In this document: piece after piece, positions 36,201-46,496 of the stretch
How the letters are laid out: each line of letters begins with the position of its first letter
How positions within the stretch are numbered: the first letter of the stretch is position 1
DNA from: Streptomyces muensis
GTDB lineage: Bacteria > Actinomycetota > Actinomycetes > Streptomycetales > Streptomycetaceae
Assembly: GCF_021474425.1 (NCBI RefSeq)
Contig: NZ_JAKEIP010000042.1
Coordinates: 1-46,496 of the forward strand
DNA length: 46,496 bases
Direction of reading: 5' to 3'
Notes under the pieces: generated by a model
Told to the model about the DNA's origin: nothing
The model's input: the letters and a program-made list of their open reading frames with translations, nothing else
Databases searched by the model: none
Program-made: the position numbers and the translations under genes

Positions 36201-39200
36201 CGCGTGCTCCTCGTCGCTGGTGGCCGTGCATCTGGCGGCACAGGCGCTGCGCGCGGGCGAGTGCGATCTGGCGCTCGCCGGAGGCGTCACCCTGATGGTC
36301 ACGCCGCAGACCTTCGTCGAGTTCAGCCGGCTGCGCGGCCTGTCGCCCACGGGCCGCTGCCGCTCCTTCTCCGACAGCGCCGACGGTGCCATCTGGGCCG
36401 AGGGCGCCGGCATGGTCGTACTGAAACGACTGAGCGACGCCCGGCGCGACGGCGACCGGGTGCTGGCCGTGCTGCGCGGCACCGCCGTCAACCAGGACGG
36501 CCGCAGCCAGGGCCTGTCCGCGCCGAACGGACCCGCGCAGGAGCAGGTGATCCGGCGAGCGCTGGAGCGGTCCGCACTCACACCCGCCGACATCGACCAC
36601 ATCGAGGCCCACGGCACCGGCACGACCCTCGGCGACCCCATCGAGGCGAACGCGCTCGCCGAGGTCTTCGGCGCCTCGCGTCCCGAGGGCCGCCCGCTCC
36701 ACCTGGGTTCGCTGAAGTCCAACATCGGGCACGCACAGGCGGCTTCGGGCGTGGTCGGCCTGATCAAGGTCGTGCAGTCGCTGCGCCACGAGACCCTCCC
36801 GCGCACCCTGCACGCCGACACCCCCAGCCGCCACGTCGACTGGGCGGACAGCGGACTGCACCTGCTGCGGGAGGCCACGGCCTGGCCCGCGTCGGCGGAG
36901 CGGATCCGACGTGCGGGCGTGAGCGCCTTCGGGATCAGCGGCACCAACGCGCATGTGATCGTCGAGGAGGCGGAACCGCAGACCGCCGAGCCAGCTGTCG
37001 AACCGCCCCCGGGAAAGCGGCTGTTCGTCCTGTCCGGCCGCAGCGAGGCGGGCCTGCGCGGACAGGCCGCGGCGCTGGCCCACCACCTCGCGGCCGTCGA
37101 CCCGGAGGCCGATACCGCTCTGCCGGACATCGCCCACACCCTGGCCCGCCACCGCAGCCACTTCGAGCGGCGCACCGCCATCCTGGCCGAGGACCGGGAC
37201 GAACTCCGCTCCGTGCTCGGCGAGTTGGCGGCCGGACGCCTCCCGCTGCCGCCGCCCCGGGAGGAGCAGACGGGCAAGGTCGCCTTCGTCTACGCCGGGC
37301 ACGGCGGCCAATGGCCAGGGATGGGCCTGGACCTGATGGCCGAGTCGGAGGCGTTCCGCGCGGAGCTGACCCGGATCGACGAGGCGGTGGAGCGGCGCGT
37401 CGGCTGGTCGGTGCTCAACGCGCTGCGGGCACCGGAGGAGTTCTCCCCGCTGGAGCGCACCGAGTATCTCCAGCCGACGCTGTTCGCGGTGAACGCCGCC
37501 CTGACGGCCGCCTGGCGCTCGCTGGGCGTCACCCCGGACGCCGTGACCGGGCACAGCCTGGGCGAGATCGCCGCCGCGTACAGCGCGGGCGCGCTCACCC
37601 TGGACGACGCCGTGACGGTGGTCACCGGACGCGCCCAGGCGGTCGTACCGGTCGCGGGCAGGGGCGGCATGCTGTCCCTGGACCTGCCGCGACCACGCGT
37701 CGAGGAACTCCTCGCGCCCTACGCCGGCCGGCTGTTCGTCGCCGCCGTCAACAGCCCCCACGCCACGGCCGTCTCCGGCGCCGCCGACGCGCTGGCCGAG
37801 CTGCGCCGCAGCCTCGACGAGCAGGGCGTCGAGGCCCGGACCCTGTCGACCCCGTTCGCCTCCCACACCCCGCTCATGGCCCCGCTCCGCCAGGATCTGC
37901 TCGACCGCCTCCCCGGCATCCGAGGCGCGCGGACCGCCGTCCCGCTGTACTCGACCGTGCTGGCCGAGCCCGTACCCGGAGACCGACTGGACCCCGCGTA
38001 CTGGTACGCCAACCTCAGCGAACCGGTCCGCTTCTCGGACACCATCACCCGCATGCTGGACGACGGCTACCGCTACTTCGTCGAGCTCAGCCCGCACCCC
38101 TCGCTCGGCTCGTCCATCGAGGCCGTGGCCGCCGAGGCCGGGATCGACGCGGTCGGCGTCGGCTCGCTGCGCCGCCAGCGGGGCGGGCGGGACGTACTGC
38201 TGCGCGGGCTGGGGGAGTTGTACGGGGCCGGCCACACGCCCGACTGGTCCGCGCTGTTTCCGGCCGGACGCCGCGTCGACCTGCCGACCTACGCCTTCGC
38301 CCGCGAACGCCACTGGCTCGCCCCCGCCCCGGCCACCGCGACCGGCGCCTCACCGCTGCTGGGTACGCACGTCGAGGCCAGCGACGAGGCCGACCGGCAC
38401 CTCTTCCAGAGCGAGGTGGACCTGCGCGACAGCCGCTTCGCCTATCTGACCGACCACCGGGTCACCGGCGAGGTGTGGCTGCCCGGCGCCGCCTTCCTGA
38501 GCATGGCGCTGGAGGCCGCGGCCACCGTGCACGACGGCGAGGACGTACGGCTCCACGACGTCGTCTTCCTCCAGCCGCTGCGCCTGGACGAGTCCCGGCC
38601 GACACGGCTGCAACTCGTCCTGAAACCGGCCGTCGACGGCATCAGGGACTTCACGATCTCGTCGGCCCCGGCGGGCGACGGACAGCGCGCCCGCTGGGAG
38701 CGGCACGTCGACGGCCGCATGGCCGTCACCCCCGCGGAACCCACAGCCGTCACGCCTGCGGAGCCCACGGCCGAGAACGACCCGACCGCAGCGCCGGCCG
38801 ACGTGCGTGCCCGGTGCACGGAACCCGCAGACCTCCCGACCGTGTACGGCACCCTCGCCACCCTCGGCATCGAGTACGGACCCGACTTCCGGGGTCTGGA
38901 GTCGGGCCGCCGTTCCCACGCGGCCGCCGTCGCCCGCCTGGCCGACCGGCCCGCCGCCGGCCATCTGCTCCACCCGGCCGTCCTCGACGCCGCCTTCCAC
39001 ACCGCCGCACTGCCCGGCGACGCACCCCAGGGACGGGCGTTCGTGCCCGCCGGAGTCGCACGCCTTCGCCACACCGGACTGCGCACCACCCCCGCCTGGG
39101 TGACCTGCGAGCTGCGGTCCGTGTCCGGCGACACCGCCACCCTGGACCTCCGCCTGTACGACGACAAGGACCAACTGCTGCTGGAGGCCGAGGAGTTCCG

Positions 39201-42200
39201 CTTGGCCGCGCTCTCACCGCTGGACGGAGCGCTGTTCGAGACCCGCTGGCAGCCGCGCCCGCTCGCCGACGAGCCGCCCGTACCGGGCAGCTGGCTCGTC
39301 CTGGCCGACGAGTCGGGCGTGGCCGCCGACCTGGTCGAGCGACTCGGCGCCTCCGCGACCTCCGCGCCCGCCGCGACCTGCGTGATCGCCCGCAGAGGCG
39401 AGGAGTTCACCGCCGAGGGCCCCGGCCGGTACGTGCTCGACACGGCCGACCCGGCCCAGCTGGCGCGCCTGCTCGACGAGGCCTTCGCAGACGAACCGCC
39501 CCAGCGGGTCGTGCAGCTCTCCGCGCTCGACGCCCCGGCGATCGAGGACGGTCGTACGGCCGACGAGGCGGCCCGGCTGTGCTGCCTGAGCACCCTGCAT
39601 CTGGTGCGAGCACTCGCCGACCGGGGGAGGGCGCCCCGCCTCTTCGTCGTCGCCCGGGGAAGCCAAGCCGCCGGTGACAGCGCCCAGGTGACACACCCTC
39701 AGCAGGCGCTCGCCTGGGGCTTCGCCCTCGCCGTCGCCCAGGAACACCCCGAGCTGCGGACCACCCTCGTCGACCTCCCGCCCACCGGCGGCGCCGACGC
39801 CCTGTGGACCCAGCTGTGGCACGCCGACGACGAACGGCTCGTCGCACTGCGGGAGGACACACGCCTCGTACCCCGGCTGACCCGCACCCGCCCGGACGAC
39901 TCCGGGCAGGGCGCGACCTCCCCGGACGGCGCGTACCTGATCACCGGTGGTCTGGGCGGTCTCGGCCGGGTCGTCGCCGAGCGGCTGGTCCGCCGGGGCG
40001 CCCGACGGCTGGCCCTCATGAGCCGGAGCGCGCCGAACGCGGACGCCCTGGGCTGGATCCGGGGGCTCGAAGAGCGGGGCGTGACGGTGCACCTGGCCCG
40101 CGCCGACGTCGCCGACCGTGAAGGCCTCGCGGCCGCGCTGGACGCCGTACGGCACGCGCTCGGCCCGATCACCGGGGTCGTCCACGCGGCCGGTGTCCTG
40201 GACGACGCCACGATCGCGGGCCTGACCGACGAGCGGGTCCTGCGCGTCCTCGGCCCCAAGGTCCTCGGCACCGCCCTGCTCACCGAACTGACCCCGGACG
40301 CCGAGGACTTCGTCCTGTTCGCCTCGGCGGCCGGTCTGCTCGGCTCGGCCGGACAGAGCCCGTACTCGGCGGCCAACGCCTTCCTCGACGCCTGGGCGCA
40401 CCACCTCGCCCTCCGCGACCGCCGAGCGCTGAGCCTCGACTGGGGCGCCTGGGCCGGCGTGGGCATGGTGTCCGAGTCCGGCGTTCGCGAGGCGCAGACG
40501 GCCCGCTCCGGACTGGTCGCCTTCTCCGCGCAGGACGGCGGCGAACTGTTCGAGCGGGTGCTGACCACCTCCCGCCGTCAGCTCGCCCCGATGGCCCTGG
40601 ACTGGGACCTGCTGGCCCTCGACCCCGACGCGGCCCGCAGCCGCCCGATCCTGGCCGACCTGATCACCGCCCCCACCGGCACACCCGCCACGGACGACCT
40701 CGTCAAGCACGTGTTCGCGGCGACGACCGACGCCGAACGGGCCGTACGCCTGGAGGCATACGTCCGCGCCCGCGTCGGCGAGGTCTCCGGCGGCGCGGTC
40801 CAGGTGTCCGCGACCACGGCGCTGAAGGAACTCGGCCTCGACTCCCTCATGCTGGTGCGGCTGCGCAACGCCTTCGCCCGCGAACTCGGGGTCGAACTCC
40901 CCGCCGCCACCGTCTTCTCCGCCGCCGACATCCGCGGCCTAGCCCAGGCCCTGAGCACCGCGCTGCCCGAACGGGACACTCCGACAACACCGCACGAGCC
41001 GCAGCAAACCGCCGAAGTACCGGCGACCGAACTGCACCCCGTGACCCGCGACGTCGTACGCCTGCTGCGCAGCGCCCAGCCCGGCATGCCCGACGCGGCC
41101 CACGCCGTCGGCCTCGCCGTACGCCTGACCACCCCCACCACCCGCGAGGCACTCACCGGCATCCTCGACCGCCTCACCGCGCGCCACGCGGCCCTGCGCA
41201 CCGCCATCGTCACCGCCGACGAGGGCGGACGGCAGCTGAGGGTGGACCGCGAGCTGCAGGAGACGCTGCTGCGGTGGACGGTCGTTCTGGAGGAGAAAGG
41301 TGTTCAGGAGGGGGTTGTTCAGGAGGGCGTTGTTCCGCAGGGCGTCGCCCTCGACGCCGCCGACCGGCTGCGCGAGCTTCTGGAGCCGACGTTCGACCTG
41401 GCCGCAGCGCCCCTGTGGCGTTTCGAGCTGCTGGACGGCGGAGATCGCGGCCAGATCCTGGTCTACGGTGCCCACCACGCGGTCAGCGATCTCCAGTCGC
41501 TGCTGCTGGTGGCGGCCGAGATCGACGCCGAGCTCTCCGGGCACGCGCTGGGCGACACCGTCGCCAACCGCGACATCCAACTGCTGATCGAGGCCCAGCA
41601 GACCGGCGGCCATGCCGATGCGCAGGCCAACCCGGCCGACGCCCGCGCCGGCGCCGACGACTGGCGCGAGGCCTTCCAGGGCAGCGCCCGCCTCGACCTG
41701 ACCCTGAGCCGACCGCGCCCGCAGACCCGCTCGTACCGGGCCGGCAGCGTCACCGTGCCGATCCCCGACGGGCTCATGGACCGGATCTCCACCGCCGCGA
41801 GCCGTCTGGCCGTGACCCCCGCCGCCTTCTGCCTCGGCACCCTGACCGTCCTGCTGGCCAGAAAGCGCGAGCAGGAACGCTTCGTCCTCGCCGTGCCCGT
41901 GGACACCCGTATCCACGCCGACGCCTACGACGCGGTGGGCTTCTTCGGCGTGCCGGTGCCCTTCCCGGCCGAGGCGAACGCGGGGGAGCGGATCGAGGAC
42001 GTGCTGCGCCGCACCGACGGGCGGCTGGAGCGGGTGCTGACCAAGGGCGCCATGTTCTCCGACGTGCTGCCGGCGCTGGCCCGGCAGGGCCTGTACCGGG
42101 CGAACGCTCCGCTGGTGGAGGTCTACTTCAACTACGTGCGCGCCGCGGGCGGACTGAGCGCCCTGGAGGTGCTTCCGGCCGGGACGGGCTATTCCGACCT

Positions 42201-43974
42201 CGACCTGATGGTCACCATGACCCCGGACGCGGGCCGTATCCGCCTCGACCACAACCTCGACATCCTGGACGCGGCGACGGTCGCCGAGTTGGGGGAGGAG
42301 CTGCTGCGGCTGCTTGTGGAGACGGCTGAGGACCCGACGGGTCCGGTACGCGTCCCGGCGCCGGACACCGGGCCGGCCCGGGCCGAGGGCGTCAGGCTCG
42401 CCCTCGCCGCCACCTTCGCGCTGGGCAACCTGCCGCTGATGTGCGAGACGGCCCTCGACGCCGCGGCACCGGACAGCCCGACCACCGTCGCCGAAGCCCC
42501 GTACCACCATGTGCTGGCGAGCCTGCGTGACCCGTCCGGAGTGTTCGCCGACCCGGCCACGACGACCGGCGTCGTCCTGCTGCGGGCCACCGACCTGCAA
42601 CGCTTCGGTCCCGTCGACGACACGCTGCTCGCCGAACTGCGCACCGCCTACCCGGCAGCGCTGCGCGCGGTCGCCGAGCGCACCCACAAGCCGCTGATCG
42701 TCGGCTTCCCGCCCACCGCCCAGGGGGAGGACCGGCTCGGCCGGTGGGAACAGGAGGTCGCCGCCGAGCTGGCCGAGGCGCCCGGCATCGCCGTCCTCGG
42801 CCCCGACGACTGGACCCGCCACCATCCCGTCGGGGAACGTTTCGACGAACGCACCGAACGTATGGCCCACCTCCCCTTCACCGCGCCCTTCCAGGCGGCC
42901 ATGGCCCTCCGTCTCGCCGAGGTCGTCCGGGCGGTACGGCGTCCGGCGCCCAAGGTGATCGCGGTCGACGGCGACGAGACCCTGTGGGGCGGCGTGGCAG
43001 GGGAGGCCGGCCCCGAGGCCGTGGACCTGACCGGTCCGCGAGCCCTGCTCGCCCGCAGGTTGCTGCAGTGGCGGGCGGCCGGCGCACTGCTGGTGCTGGT
43101 CAGCAACAACGACGAGGACGTGGTGCGCGCCGTACTGGACCGCCCGGACAGCCCGCTGAAGGCGGAACACTTCAGCGTGCTCTCCGCCGAGTGGGGCCCG
43201 AAACCGGCCCGCCTGGCCGACGCGGCCCGCACGCTCGACCTCGGCCTGGACAGCTTCCTGTTCCTCGACGACAACCCGGCCGAAATCGCCAGGATGCGCG
43301 CCGCACTCCCGCAGGTCCTGTCGGTGACCTGCCCTTCGGCGGCCGAACTCCCGGAGTTCCTGGGCCGGTTGTGGCCACTGGTTCCGGTGGCGGCCACCGC
43401 CGAGGACGCGCTGCGCGCACGGTTCTACGAGCAGGAACGCGCGCGGGACGCCGTCCGCGCGGAGGCCGGTTTCGAGGAGTTCCTGGAACAGCTGGAGCTG
43501 GAGGTGGACGTCCGCGCGCTGTCCGACGCCGATGTGCGACGGGCGGAGCAACTCGTGCGCCGCACCAACCAGTTCACCCTGCGCACACGCTCGGCGGACG
43601 GCGGCGACGTCGCCCGCTGGCGCGAGCACGGCGAGGTCTGGACGGCGACGGCCCGGGACCGCTTCGGCGACTACGGCCAGATCGGCCTCCTCGCCGTCCG
43701 CCGCGAGGGCGACCGGCTCGACGTCCTGGCCTGGCTGATGAGCTGCCGCGCACTCGGCCGGGGCGTCGAGGAACGGCTGCTGGGCTGGCTGGCCGACCGG
43801 GCCGAGGAACTGGACTGCGCGAAGGTCCGCCTGACAGCGGAACGCACCGAGCGCAACACGCCGGCCCGACGCCTGCTGTCGGCGCTGGGCGGCGGCGACC
43901 AGGACGACGACCGGCTGGAGACCGTGGTCACACCGGAGCACCTTCGGACGTTCCGCTCGTGGCGACGGCGGTGA
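30202..43974 (+). CDS. Two-module PKS with C and FkbH domains: ACP-KS-AT-DH-KR-ACP-KS-AT-DH-KR-ACP-C-FkbH
   Basis: 4590 residues. ACP1 (GLGS, Ser 53) should take the FAAL acyl group. Module 1: KS 114-538 (TACSSS, Cys 282), AT 640-940 (GHSQGE, YASH: methylmalonyl type), DH 997-1273 (His 1031 but [10 protein letters not shown] for HxxxGxxxxP, probably weak or dead), KR 1458-1643 (Tyr 1605), ACP2 (Ser 1764). Module 2: KS 1833-2258 (Cys 2002), AT 2359-2660 (GHSLGE, FASH: unclear extender), DH 2717-3008 ([10 protein letters not shown] intact, His 2752), KR 3243-3423 (HAAGVLDD, B-type), ACP3 (Ser 3548). C is 3612-4047 (HHAVSDL). A complete FkbH-type unit follows, 4063-4590: AATF N-part, HAD motif DGDETLWGG (Asp 4256, 4258), [39 protein letters not shown]. 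FkbH enzymes load glyceryl from 1,3-bisphosphoglycerate onto carriers. No ER or TE. Confidence 0.93.
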   Translation: MPAHEPPKQFSEPSLTTPDGVRAWLESAVAEATGVAPPAVDPERPLAELGLGSRQLVTLAADLSAATGRTLDPSLIFNHPTIAALAQAVFDDTPTPTPAAVPSTDRTPPRTDDDIAIISMACRLPGGADDPEALWRLLAAGEDAITEVPAGRWDTRGLHDPDPDATGKAYSLHGGYLSGIDRFDAPFFGISPREAAAMDPQQRLLLQTAWEAIERAGIVPDTLNGSSTGVYIGLYDSGYLASAALDQLDGHVGTGSASSVASGRIAYTLGLQGPAVTIDTACSSSLVALHLAARALAGGECDLALAGGATLLVTPRGHVEFSRLRGLSPSGRCGPFSADADGVVWAEGCGVVLLKRLADARRDGDRVLAVVKGSAINQDGRSQGLSAPNGPAQERVLRAALDAAGLQPHDLDHIEAHGTGTRLGDPIEAGALAAVFGPGRDADRPLGVGSLKSNIGHTQAAAGIAGVIKTVLALGHERIPASLHAETPTEHIDWARSGLRLTGEQQSWPRHPERVRRAGVSAFGISGTNAHVVLEEAPEEEPAEPAAELPGATLFPLSARTHPALRAQARRLLEDLEPRPEPPLPAVAATLAHHRTHFDHRAVVRASSRDELLIALRELAEDHPDAELITGPEHALTAGKLAFVFPGQGSQWAGMARDLLDRDPVFADELDRCDAALRPFTGWSVTSVVRGDSGAPALDRVDVVQPALFAVMVSLAAVWRARGIRPDAVIGHSQGEVAAACVAGALSLNDAAAVVALRSQALTELSGTGTMAVVALPHNEVEVRLADHGGEIAVAAVNSGRSTVIAGAVDAVEALLTDLDRQQVFIRRLDVDYASHSAQVEPIRTTILDELDGVTTYPTPVTWYSTVTSEPVTEELEADYWYTNLREPVRFAPTVERMAADGYRCFVELSPHPSLLTALRTIDEDLVAVGSLRRDEDGPACLDRATAELHVHGRRIDWRRLVPHTTPADLPTYAWDTQRHWIEPAASATAPGLFDRAAHPLLGIQLRSTDRTRWTFRDEWSPATADWLPDHTVFDRTVVSGTTLLELCRAALATARPDTPADVSDLLLLAPLILPATGTVEVSVEVVTAGAAPEITIHSRPRGQEATDWTLHATASAAERAATPADEPPAWPDTAEPAWQEDTYERLTDFGLRYGPAFQGVRQAAVTGDGTLLARLTLPPVARDTTDPYPVHPALLDAALHVAAALDSSEQRVLLPVAMARCVLPPGSATDLIASVRRAGGSGTDITLDVTLWDTDGFPAGRLEGVRLRAANPADLHSASENGRHLYEVAWTAVPETPAETGAQVTDEGADTVVRVWPRTAPDPEPAAAAQELAAIALAELQTLIALPPDQAPARTVWVTRGAVAAADGDTVPGFAQSVLWGLARGARAEHPDLGLTLLDVDLDLEPDLDGDEPSLLAAAAYADEPELALRDGQLLAPRMTRARPAPSDRQTPFPADGTVLITGGLGAVGRSIARLLAGNGVPRLLLTSRQGAEDPRAADTVAELAAFGAEVEVAACDVADGAAVAELLAGVGDERPLRGIVHCAGVLADGVVAELTPERLAQVLRPKVDGAAHLHRLTAGRPLDLFLLVSSAAGVVGNAGQANYAAANAFLDQLAHHRRAALGLPAVSVSFGAWAGEGLAAQHADLERMARLGHRALTPDQGRELTELALRRDTAHLVAWALDLPRLRAAAPAGPLWRTLLPAPRPARAGGRTLADRIARLPEPERAARVLALVREEAAHALGLRSAESVRSDQPLRDLGMDSVTAVDLRNRISTRLGSKLPATLLFDHPTPDRLAEYLLTGVLATPGSASREPTPGSAPGSASAHTPPSDEPVALVSMACRLPGGVRDPEGLWRLVAEGRDAVGPFPAGRWDVESLYDPDPDALGKSYAREGGFLDDIDSFDAAFFGITPKEAAAMDPQQRLLLETAWESLERAGIVPAELAGSTTGVYVGMFGSDYLSGTRLDQLDGYVGTGSALSVASGRLAYTLGLNGPALTVDTACSSSLVAVHLAAQALRAGECDLALAGGVTLMVTPQTFVEFSRLRGLSPTGRCRSFSDSADGAIWAEGAGMVVLKRLSDARRDGDRVLAVLRGTAVNQDGRSQGLSAPNGPAQEQVIRRALERSALTPADIDHIEAHGTGTTLGDPIEANALAEVFGASRPEGRPLHLGSLKSNIGHAQAASGVVGLIKVVQSLRHETLPRTLHADTPSRHVDWADSGLHLLREATAWPASAERIRRAGVSAFGISGTNAHVIVEEAEPQTAEPAVEPPPGKRLFVLSGRSEAGLRGQAAALAHHLAAVDPEADTALPDIAHTLARHRSHFERRTAILAEDRDELRSVLGELAAGRLPLPPPREEQTGKVAFVYAGHGGQWPGMGLDLMAESEAFRAELTRIDEAVERRVGWSVLNALRAPEEFSPLERTEYLQPTLFAVNAALTAAWRSLGVTPDAVTGHSLGEIAAAYSAGALTLDDAVTVVTGRAQAVVPVAGRGGMLSLDLPRPRVEELLAPYAGRLFVAAVNSPHATAVSGAADALAELRRSLDEQGVEARTLSTPFASHTPLMAPLRQDLLDRLPGIRGARTAVPLYSTVLAEPVPGDRLDPAYWYANLSEPVRFSDTITRMLDDGYRYFVELSPHPSLGSSIEAVAAEAGIDAVGVGSLRRQRGGRDVLLRGLGELYGAGHTPDWSALFPAGRRVDLPTYAFARERHWLAPAPATATGASPLLGTHVEASDEADRHLFQSEVDLRDSRFAYLTDHRVTGEVWLPGAAFLSMALEAAATVHDGEDVRLHDVVFLQPLRLDESRPTRLQLVLKPAVDGIRDFTISSAPAGDGQRARWERHVDGRMAVTPAEPTAVTPAEPTAENDPTAAPADVRARCTEPADLPTVYGTLATLGIEYGPDFRGLESGRRSHAAAVARLADRPAAGHLLHPAVLDAAFHTAALPGDAPQGRAFVPAGVARLRHTGLRTTPAWVTCELRSVSGDTATLDLRLYDDKDQLLLEAEEFRLAALSPLDGALFETRWQPRPLADEPPVPGSWLVLADESGVAADLVERLGASATSAPAATCVIARRGEEFTAEGPGRYVLDTADPAQLARLLDEAFADEPPQRVVQLSALDAPAIEDGRTADEAARLCCLSTLHLVRALADRGRAPRLFVVARGSQAAGDSAQVTHPQQALAWGFALAVAQEHPELRTTLVDLPPTGGADALWTQLWHADDERLVALREDTRLVPRLTRTRPDDSGQGATSPDGAYLITGGLGGLGRVVAERLVRRGARRLALMSRSAPNADALGWIRGLEERGVTVHLARADVADREGLAAALDAVRHALGPITGVVHAAGVLDDATIAGLTDERVLRVLGPKVLGTALLTELTPDAEDFVLFASAAGLLGSAGQSPYSAANAFLDAWAHHLALRDRRALSLDWGAWAGVGMVSESGVREAQTARSGLVAFSAQDGGELFERVLTTSRRQLAPMALDWDLLALDPDAARSRPILADLITAPTGTPATDDLVKHVFAATTDAERAVRLEAYVRARVGEVSGGAVQVSATTALKELGLDSLMLVRLRNAFARELGVELPAATVFSAADIRGLAQALSTALPERDTPTTPHEPQQTAEVPATELHPVTRDVVRLLRSAQPGMPDAAHAVGLAVRLTTPTTREALTGILDRLTARHAALRTAIVTADEGGRQLRVDRELQETLLRWTVVLEEKGVQEGVVQEGVVPQGVALDAADRLRELLEPTFDLAAAPLWRFELLDGGDRGQILVYGAHHAVSDLQSLLLVAAEIDAELSGHALGDTVANRDIQLLIEAQQTGGHADAQANPADARAGADDWREAFQGSARLDLTLSRPRPQTRSYRAGSVTVPIPDGLMDRISTAASRLAVTPAAFCLGTLTVLLARKREQERFVLAVPVDTRIHADAYDAVGFFGVPVPFPAEANAGERIEDVLRRTDGRLERVLTKGAMFSDVLPALARQGLYRANAPLVEVYFNYVRAAGGLSALEVLPAGTGYSDLDLMVTMTPDAGRIRLDHNLDILDAATVAELGEELLRLLVETAEDPTGPVRVPAPDTGPARAEGVRLALAATFALGNLPLMCETALDAAAPDSPTTVAEAPYHHVLASLRDPSGVFADPATTTGVVLLRATDLQRFGPVDDTLLAELRTAYPAALRAVAERTHKPLIVGFPPTAQGEDRLGRWEQEVAAELAEAPGIAVLGPDDWTRHHPVGERFDERTERMAHLPFTAPFQAAMALRLAEVVRAVRRPAPKVIAVDGDETLWGGVAGEAGPEAVDLTGPRALLARRLLQWRAAGALLVLVSNNDEDVVRAVLDRPDSPLKAEHFSVLSAEWGPKPARLADAARTLDLGLDSFLFLDDNPAEIARMRAALPQVLSVTCPSAAELPEFLGRLWPLVPVAATAEDALRARFYEQERARDAVRAEAGFEEFLEQLELEVDVRALSDADVRRAEQLVRRTNQFTLRTRSADGGDVARWREHGEVWTATARDRFGDYGQIGLLAVRREGDRLDVLAWLMSCRALGRGVEERLLGWLADRAEELDCAKVRLTAERTERNTPARRLLSALGGGDQDDDRLETVVTPEHLRTFRSWRRR
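42388..43971 (+). other. FkbH-type glyceryl transferase/phosphatase domain fused to the PKS
   Basis: About 528 residues covering all three parts of the FkbH family. The N-terminal part has [15 protein letters not shown] and [14 protein letters not shown]. The HAD phosphatase core has [40 protein letters not shown] and [13 protein letters not shown]. The GNAT-like C-terminal part has [25 protein letters not shown] and [14 protein letters not shown]. The residue between the two motif-I Asp is Gly; in loading enzymes of the bryostatin type I recall Cys there, so acyl transfer chemistry may differ. Confidence 0.85.
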
Positions 43975-44071
43975 CGCGGGTGATGCCGGCGTGGCCGGCG
44001 AGGTCGGCGACGGTACGAGGACATGCGGACAGCAGCGAGGAAAGGGCAGGGCAACACCGTGAAGGGCTCCC

Positions 44072-46462
44072 ATGCGTGAGGTGAACGAGAACGTGTCGGC
44101 AGGCGCCGACCAGCGGGCGACCGCGGAGGCGATCGAGCGCGGCGGCGTCGGTCTGACCGTCTCCGACCTGCTGGCCAGGGTCACGGGCTCGGCCCCGCCT
44201 GCCCGGAACGCCCTGCCGCGTGACGCCGACGAACTCGCCGCCGCCATCGCGGCCGTGGCGGGTCGCTTCGTCCCCGCGGGACATCTGTCGCCCGACGCCG
44301 ACTTCTTCGACGCCGGGGGCACCTCCGTGAGCGCGGTGGAGCTCGTCTCGGCGCTGGAGGACGAGCTGGGCGTGTCGGTCGACCTGGACGAGGTCTTCGC
44401 CGACGCCAGGCCGGTCGCGCTCGCCAAGAGCCGGCTGCACGCCAGGGGAACCACAACTGCCGTACAGGAAACGGCCGAACTCGTGGAGACGCGGCCGACT
44501 GTCGTGGCAGCCGTGCCTCCCCACAGCACCCCGCCGACCGCCGTACCGGAACCGGTCGATCCATCGGCGACGCGGCCGACTCCGCCACCCGCCGTGGCCG
44601 CGCGTCCCCACAGCGCCCCGCCGCACTCCACCGCCCGCCCCGAGGACCTCACCCAGATCCTCGCCGACCTGGCCCTCGCCGACCGCCTCCCCTTCACCGC
44701 CTCACCCGACCCGCTGCCGCCCCGCCGCGTGCTGCTGACCGGCGCCACCGGCTTCCTCGGCAGCCACATGCTGCTGGACCTGTTGCGGCACAGCGACGCC
44801 CACGTCCACTGCCTGGTCCGCGCCGCCGACGAGGAGGCGGCCACGGCCCGTCTCGGCGAGGCGCTCAAGAAGTACGGGCTGCCCTGGTCCTCGGAGGTCC
44901 GCCGCCGCATCACCGTGCTCCCCGGCGACATCCGCCGACCCCGTCTGGGCCTGTCCGACGACCTGTGGAACACCCTCGCCCACGAACTCGACAGCGTCGT
45001 GGGAGTCGCGGCGGCCGTGGACTTCCTGCGTGGCTACCAGTCCCTGCGCGGCAGCAACGTCCTCGGCGCCCTCACCCTCGCCGAACTGGCGGCGACCGGA
45101 CGCCCCAAGCCCCTGCACCACATCTCCTCCATCGCCGTCTTCAACGAGGTCGGCATCCCCTCCATGGGCGAGGACGACCCGCTCGCCCACATCGACCGGC
45201 TCGTCGCCGGCTACGACCAGACCAAGTGGGCCGCCGAGGTCGCCCTGCGCCGCGCGCGCGACCACGGCCTGGTCGTCACGGCCCTGCGCCCAGGCGGCAT
45301 CGGCGGCCACACCAGGACCGGCGCCTACAACCCCCAGGACCTCAGCAGCGGCCTCATCTCGGCCTTCGGCCGCTTCCGCACGGTTCCTGCCTTCCGCTAT
45401 CTCAACGCCGCCCCCGTCGACTGGGTCAGCCGCGTCGTGGTCGCCGCCGTCTGCGAACCGGACGCCTGGGGCTTCGACTACAACCTCACCGGTGTGCCCA
45501 ACACCCTCGACGACGTCGTGGGGGACATGGCGTTCGGCGGCATGCACGTCCGCGTTCACGACTGGGACGAGTGGCGCGTGGACGCCCTCGCCCGCCTGGA
45601 GGCCGAGCCGATCCCCGAACTGACCTTCCTCAGCCGGGTGTTGCAGAGCCCCACCGCCCTGAAACTGTGCGAGGCGACCCTGAAGGGCCCGGCCGCCACG
45701 GCCGACCGCACCACCCAACTCGTCGAGGCCCTCGGCCTGCCGCCCGCCGCCCGCTACGACGCCCGGGCCCAGCTGAAGACCTTCGAACGCCTCGCCGACG
45801 ACGGCCTGGCCCGGCTCCCGCAGAAGGACGACCAGCCCTACCTGTGGTTCACCGAGACCACCCGGGGCGGCGTCGGCCCGGTCGACGGCAGCCCCGACAC
45901 CCCCTGTTCGATGTCCCTCACCCTCTCCATCGCGAGCATGCACCAGCTGGTCACGGAACGCCGTGTCGACGTCCGCGGCGAGGTCACCTGCCCCGCCCTG
46001 CACCCCGAGCCGCTGACCGTGGCACGCGGCGACATCTGGATCCGCCCCGAGGAAGGCATCCCGCACCGGCACGGCCTGCGCCACCAACTCCTCCGCTACC
46101 GGCTGGAGTTGACCGACGCCGACGGGGGCCGCTGGTGGCTGGAGGGCCACAAGTACGCCCGCGCCCGCCGCGACGTGTGGCGGCAGACCCGCGCCCTGAC
46201 CGTGGAACTCGGCCGAGAGGGCGAACCGGCACACCTGGCCGGCGAGGTCGTCGTCCCCGCGGAGTCCTACGTACGCGACCAGATCGACGGCATCAAGGTC
46301 GACCCACGCCTGACCGGCCAGGAGAAGCGCGCCGCCAAGCTGACCTGGCTCGCCTGGTTCGGCCTGGAGATGGGCCGCGGCCTGCTCGGCCCCTTCGCCC
46401 GGGCCGCCGCGGACCTGCTCGACCTGCGCCGCCCCCAGACCCCCACGGAGCAACACCGATGA
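44072..46462 (+). CDS. Carrier protein - thioester reductase with ChoD/GMC-associated C-terminal domain
   Basis: 796 residues. The carrier domain is 45-110 (DFFDAGGTSVSAVEL, Ser 85), followed by a long Pro/Thr/Ala linker. A thioester-reductase domain covers about 218-590: VLLTGATGFLGSHMLLDLL (NADPH loop), HHISSIAVF, and YDQTK (Tyr 381, Lys 385). The last 200 residues (LWFTETTRGGVGP, CSMSLTLSIASMHQLV, YRLELTDADGGRWWLEGHK, WRQTRALTVELGREG) look like the lipid-associated domain that precedes the catalytic part in some actinobacterial cholesterol-oxidase-like GMC proteins. That is a recollection, not a search. It sits 97 bp after the PKS gene. The carrier is the natural acceptor for the FkbH domain, and the reductase would free the product as aldehyde or alcohol. 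ATG 44072 follows GAAGGG. Confidence 0.88.
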   Translation: MREVNENVSAGADQRATAEAIERGGVGLTVSDLLARVTGSAPPARNALPRDADELAAAIAAVAGRFVPAGHLSPDADFFDAGGTSVSAVELVSALEDELGVSVDLDEVFADARPVALAKSRLHARGTTTAVQETAELVETRPTVVAAVPPHSTPPTAVPEPVDPSATRPTPPPAVAARPHSAPPHSTARPEDLTQILADLALADRLPFTASPDPLPPRRVLLTGATGFLGSHMLLDLLRHSDAHVHCLVRAADEEAATARLGEALKKYGLPWSSEVRRRITVLPGDIRRPRLGLSDDLWNTLAHELDSVVGVAAAVDFLRGYQSLRGSNVLGALTLAELAATGRPKPLHHISSIAVFNEVGIPSMGEDDPLAHIDRLVAGYDQTKWAAEVALRRARDHGLVVTALRPGGIGGHTRTGAYNPQDLSSGLISAFGRFRTVPAFRYLNAAPVDWVSRVVVAAVCEPDAWGFDYNLTGVPNTLDDVVGDMAFGGMHVRVHDWDEWRVDALARLEAEPIPELTFLSRVLQSPTALKLCEATLKGPAATADRTTQLVEALGLPPAARYDARAQLKTFERLADDGLARLPQKDDQPYLWFTETTRGGVGPVDGSPDTPCSMSLTLSIASMHQLVTERRVDVRGEVTCPALHPEPLTVARGDIWIRPEEGIPHRHGLRHQLLRYRLELTDADGGRWWLEGHKYARARRDVWRQTRALTVELGREGEPAHLAGEVVVPAESYVRDQIDGIKVDPRLTGQEKRAAKLTWLAWFGLEMGRGLLGPFARAAADLLDLRRPQTPTEQHR

Positions 46463-46496
46463 TCTTCCGGACCTCTTCTTCGCGGCCCGCCCGGCC
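46459..46496 (+). CDS. Start of a downstream gene (partial, runs off the window)
   Basis: ATG 46459 overlaps the stop of the reductase gene as ATGA. Only 12 codons are visible (MIFRTSSSRPAR), with no diagnostic content. The overlap indicates translational coupling and continuation of the biosynthetic operon. Confidence 0.6.
   Translation, partial: MIFRTSSSRPAR

Noticed and set aside
34749..39677. 1642-codon open frame in another + frame inside the PKS gene, and the antisense frames of 1113 and 1344 codons
   Set aside because: Arg/Pro-rich shadow reading of KS/AT/DH/KR sequence; no motifs of its own.
44590..46456. Long antisense frame opposite the carrier-reductase gene
   Set aside because: Shadow of the sense gene, which has carrier and reductase motifs along its length.
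1..46496. tRNA, rRNA or riboswitch genes
   Set aside because: No cloverleaf, rRNA segment or recognisable aptamer core was seen on either strand by reading; a covariance-model scan was not possible.

Overview
High-GC actinomycete DNA, almost certainly Streptomyces: strong GC3 bias, GTGA/ATGA-coupled starts, rare TTA codons, and a complete conservon operon. Two modular megasynthase loci lie at the ends of the window, separated by about 19 kb of mostly ordinary chromosomal genes.

Region 1 (1-8919, + strand, 5' end outside the window) is the tail of a PKS/NRPS hybrid: [KS upstream]-AT(malonyl type)-KR-ACP-C-A-PCP-C. It ends not in a thioesterase or an ordinary thioester-reductase domain but in a segment that reads like a cyanobacterial-type fatty acyl-ACP reductase (AAR), with its nucleotide-binding loop and catalytic Cys in place. 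A luciferase-like flavin oxidoreductase gene overlaps its 3' end on the other strand.

Region 2 (about 9.0-22 kb) holds a metallophosphoesterase, an MHYT-domain membrane sensor, an arginase-family enzyme, two RibD/DHFR-like reductases, two MFS exporters, a DUF899 protein, a dienelactone hydrolase, a YrdC/YciO protein and a PucR-type regulator. Between the arginase and the first RibD-like gene lies a 167-bp dyad element with perfect 21-bp ends. These ends supply the stop codons of both convergent genes. Its arm differences are all of the kind that stay paired (G-U) only in the leftward RNA.

Region 3 (22.1-27.4 kb, - strand) is a full conservon: cvnA (sensor-kinase-like), cvnB (roadblock/LC7), cvnC (DUF742), cvnD (small GTPase-like), then a CYP157-type P450 without the ExxR Arg and a CYP154-type P450. 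All six genes overlap by a few bases. A small acidic protein gene is divergent from it.

Region 4 (28.3 kb to the end, + strand) is a second biosynthetic locus: a fatty acyl-AMP ligase (FAAL); a 4590-residue protein ACP-KS-AT-DH-KR-ACP-KS-AT-DH-KR-ACP-C-FkbH; then a carrier-thioester reductase protein with an unusual C-terminal domain; then the start of another gene coupled by ATGA. The FAAL would load a fatty acid, two PKS modules would extend it, and the C-FkbH-ACP-reductase end suggests capture by a glycerate-derived unit followed by reductive release. That would give a polyketide-acylated glyceraldehyde or glycerol lipid. The domain identities are read from motifs; the product is inference.
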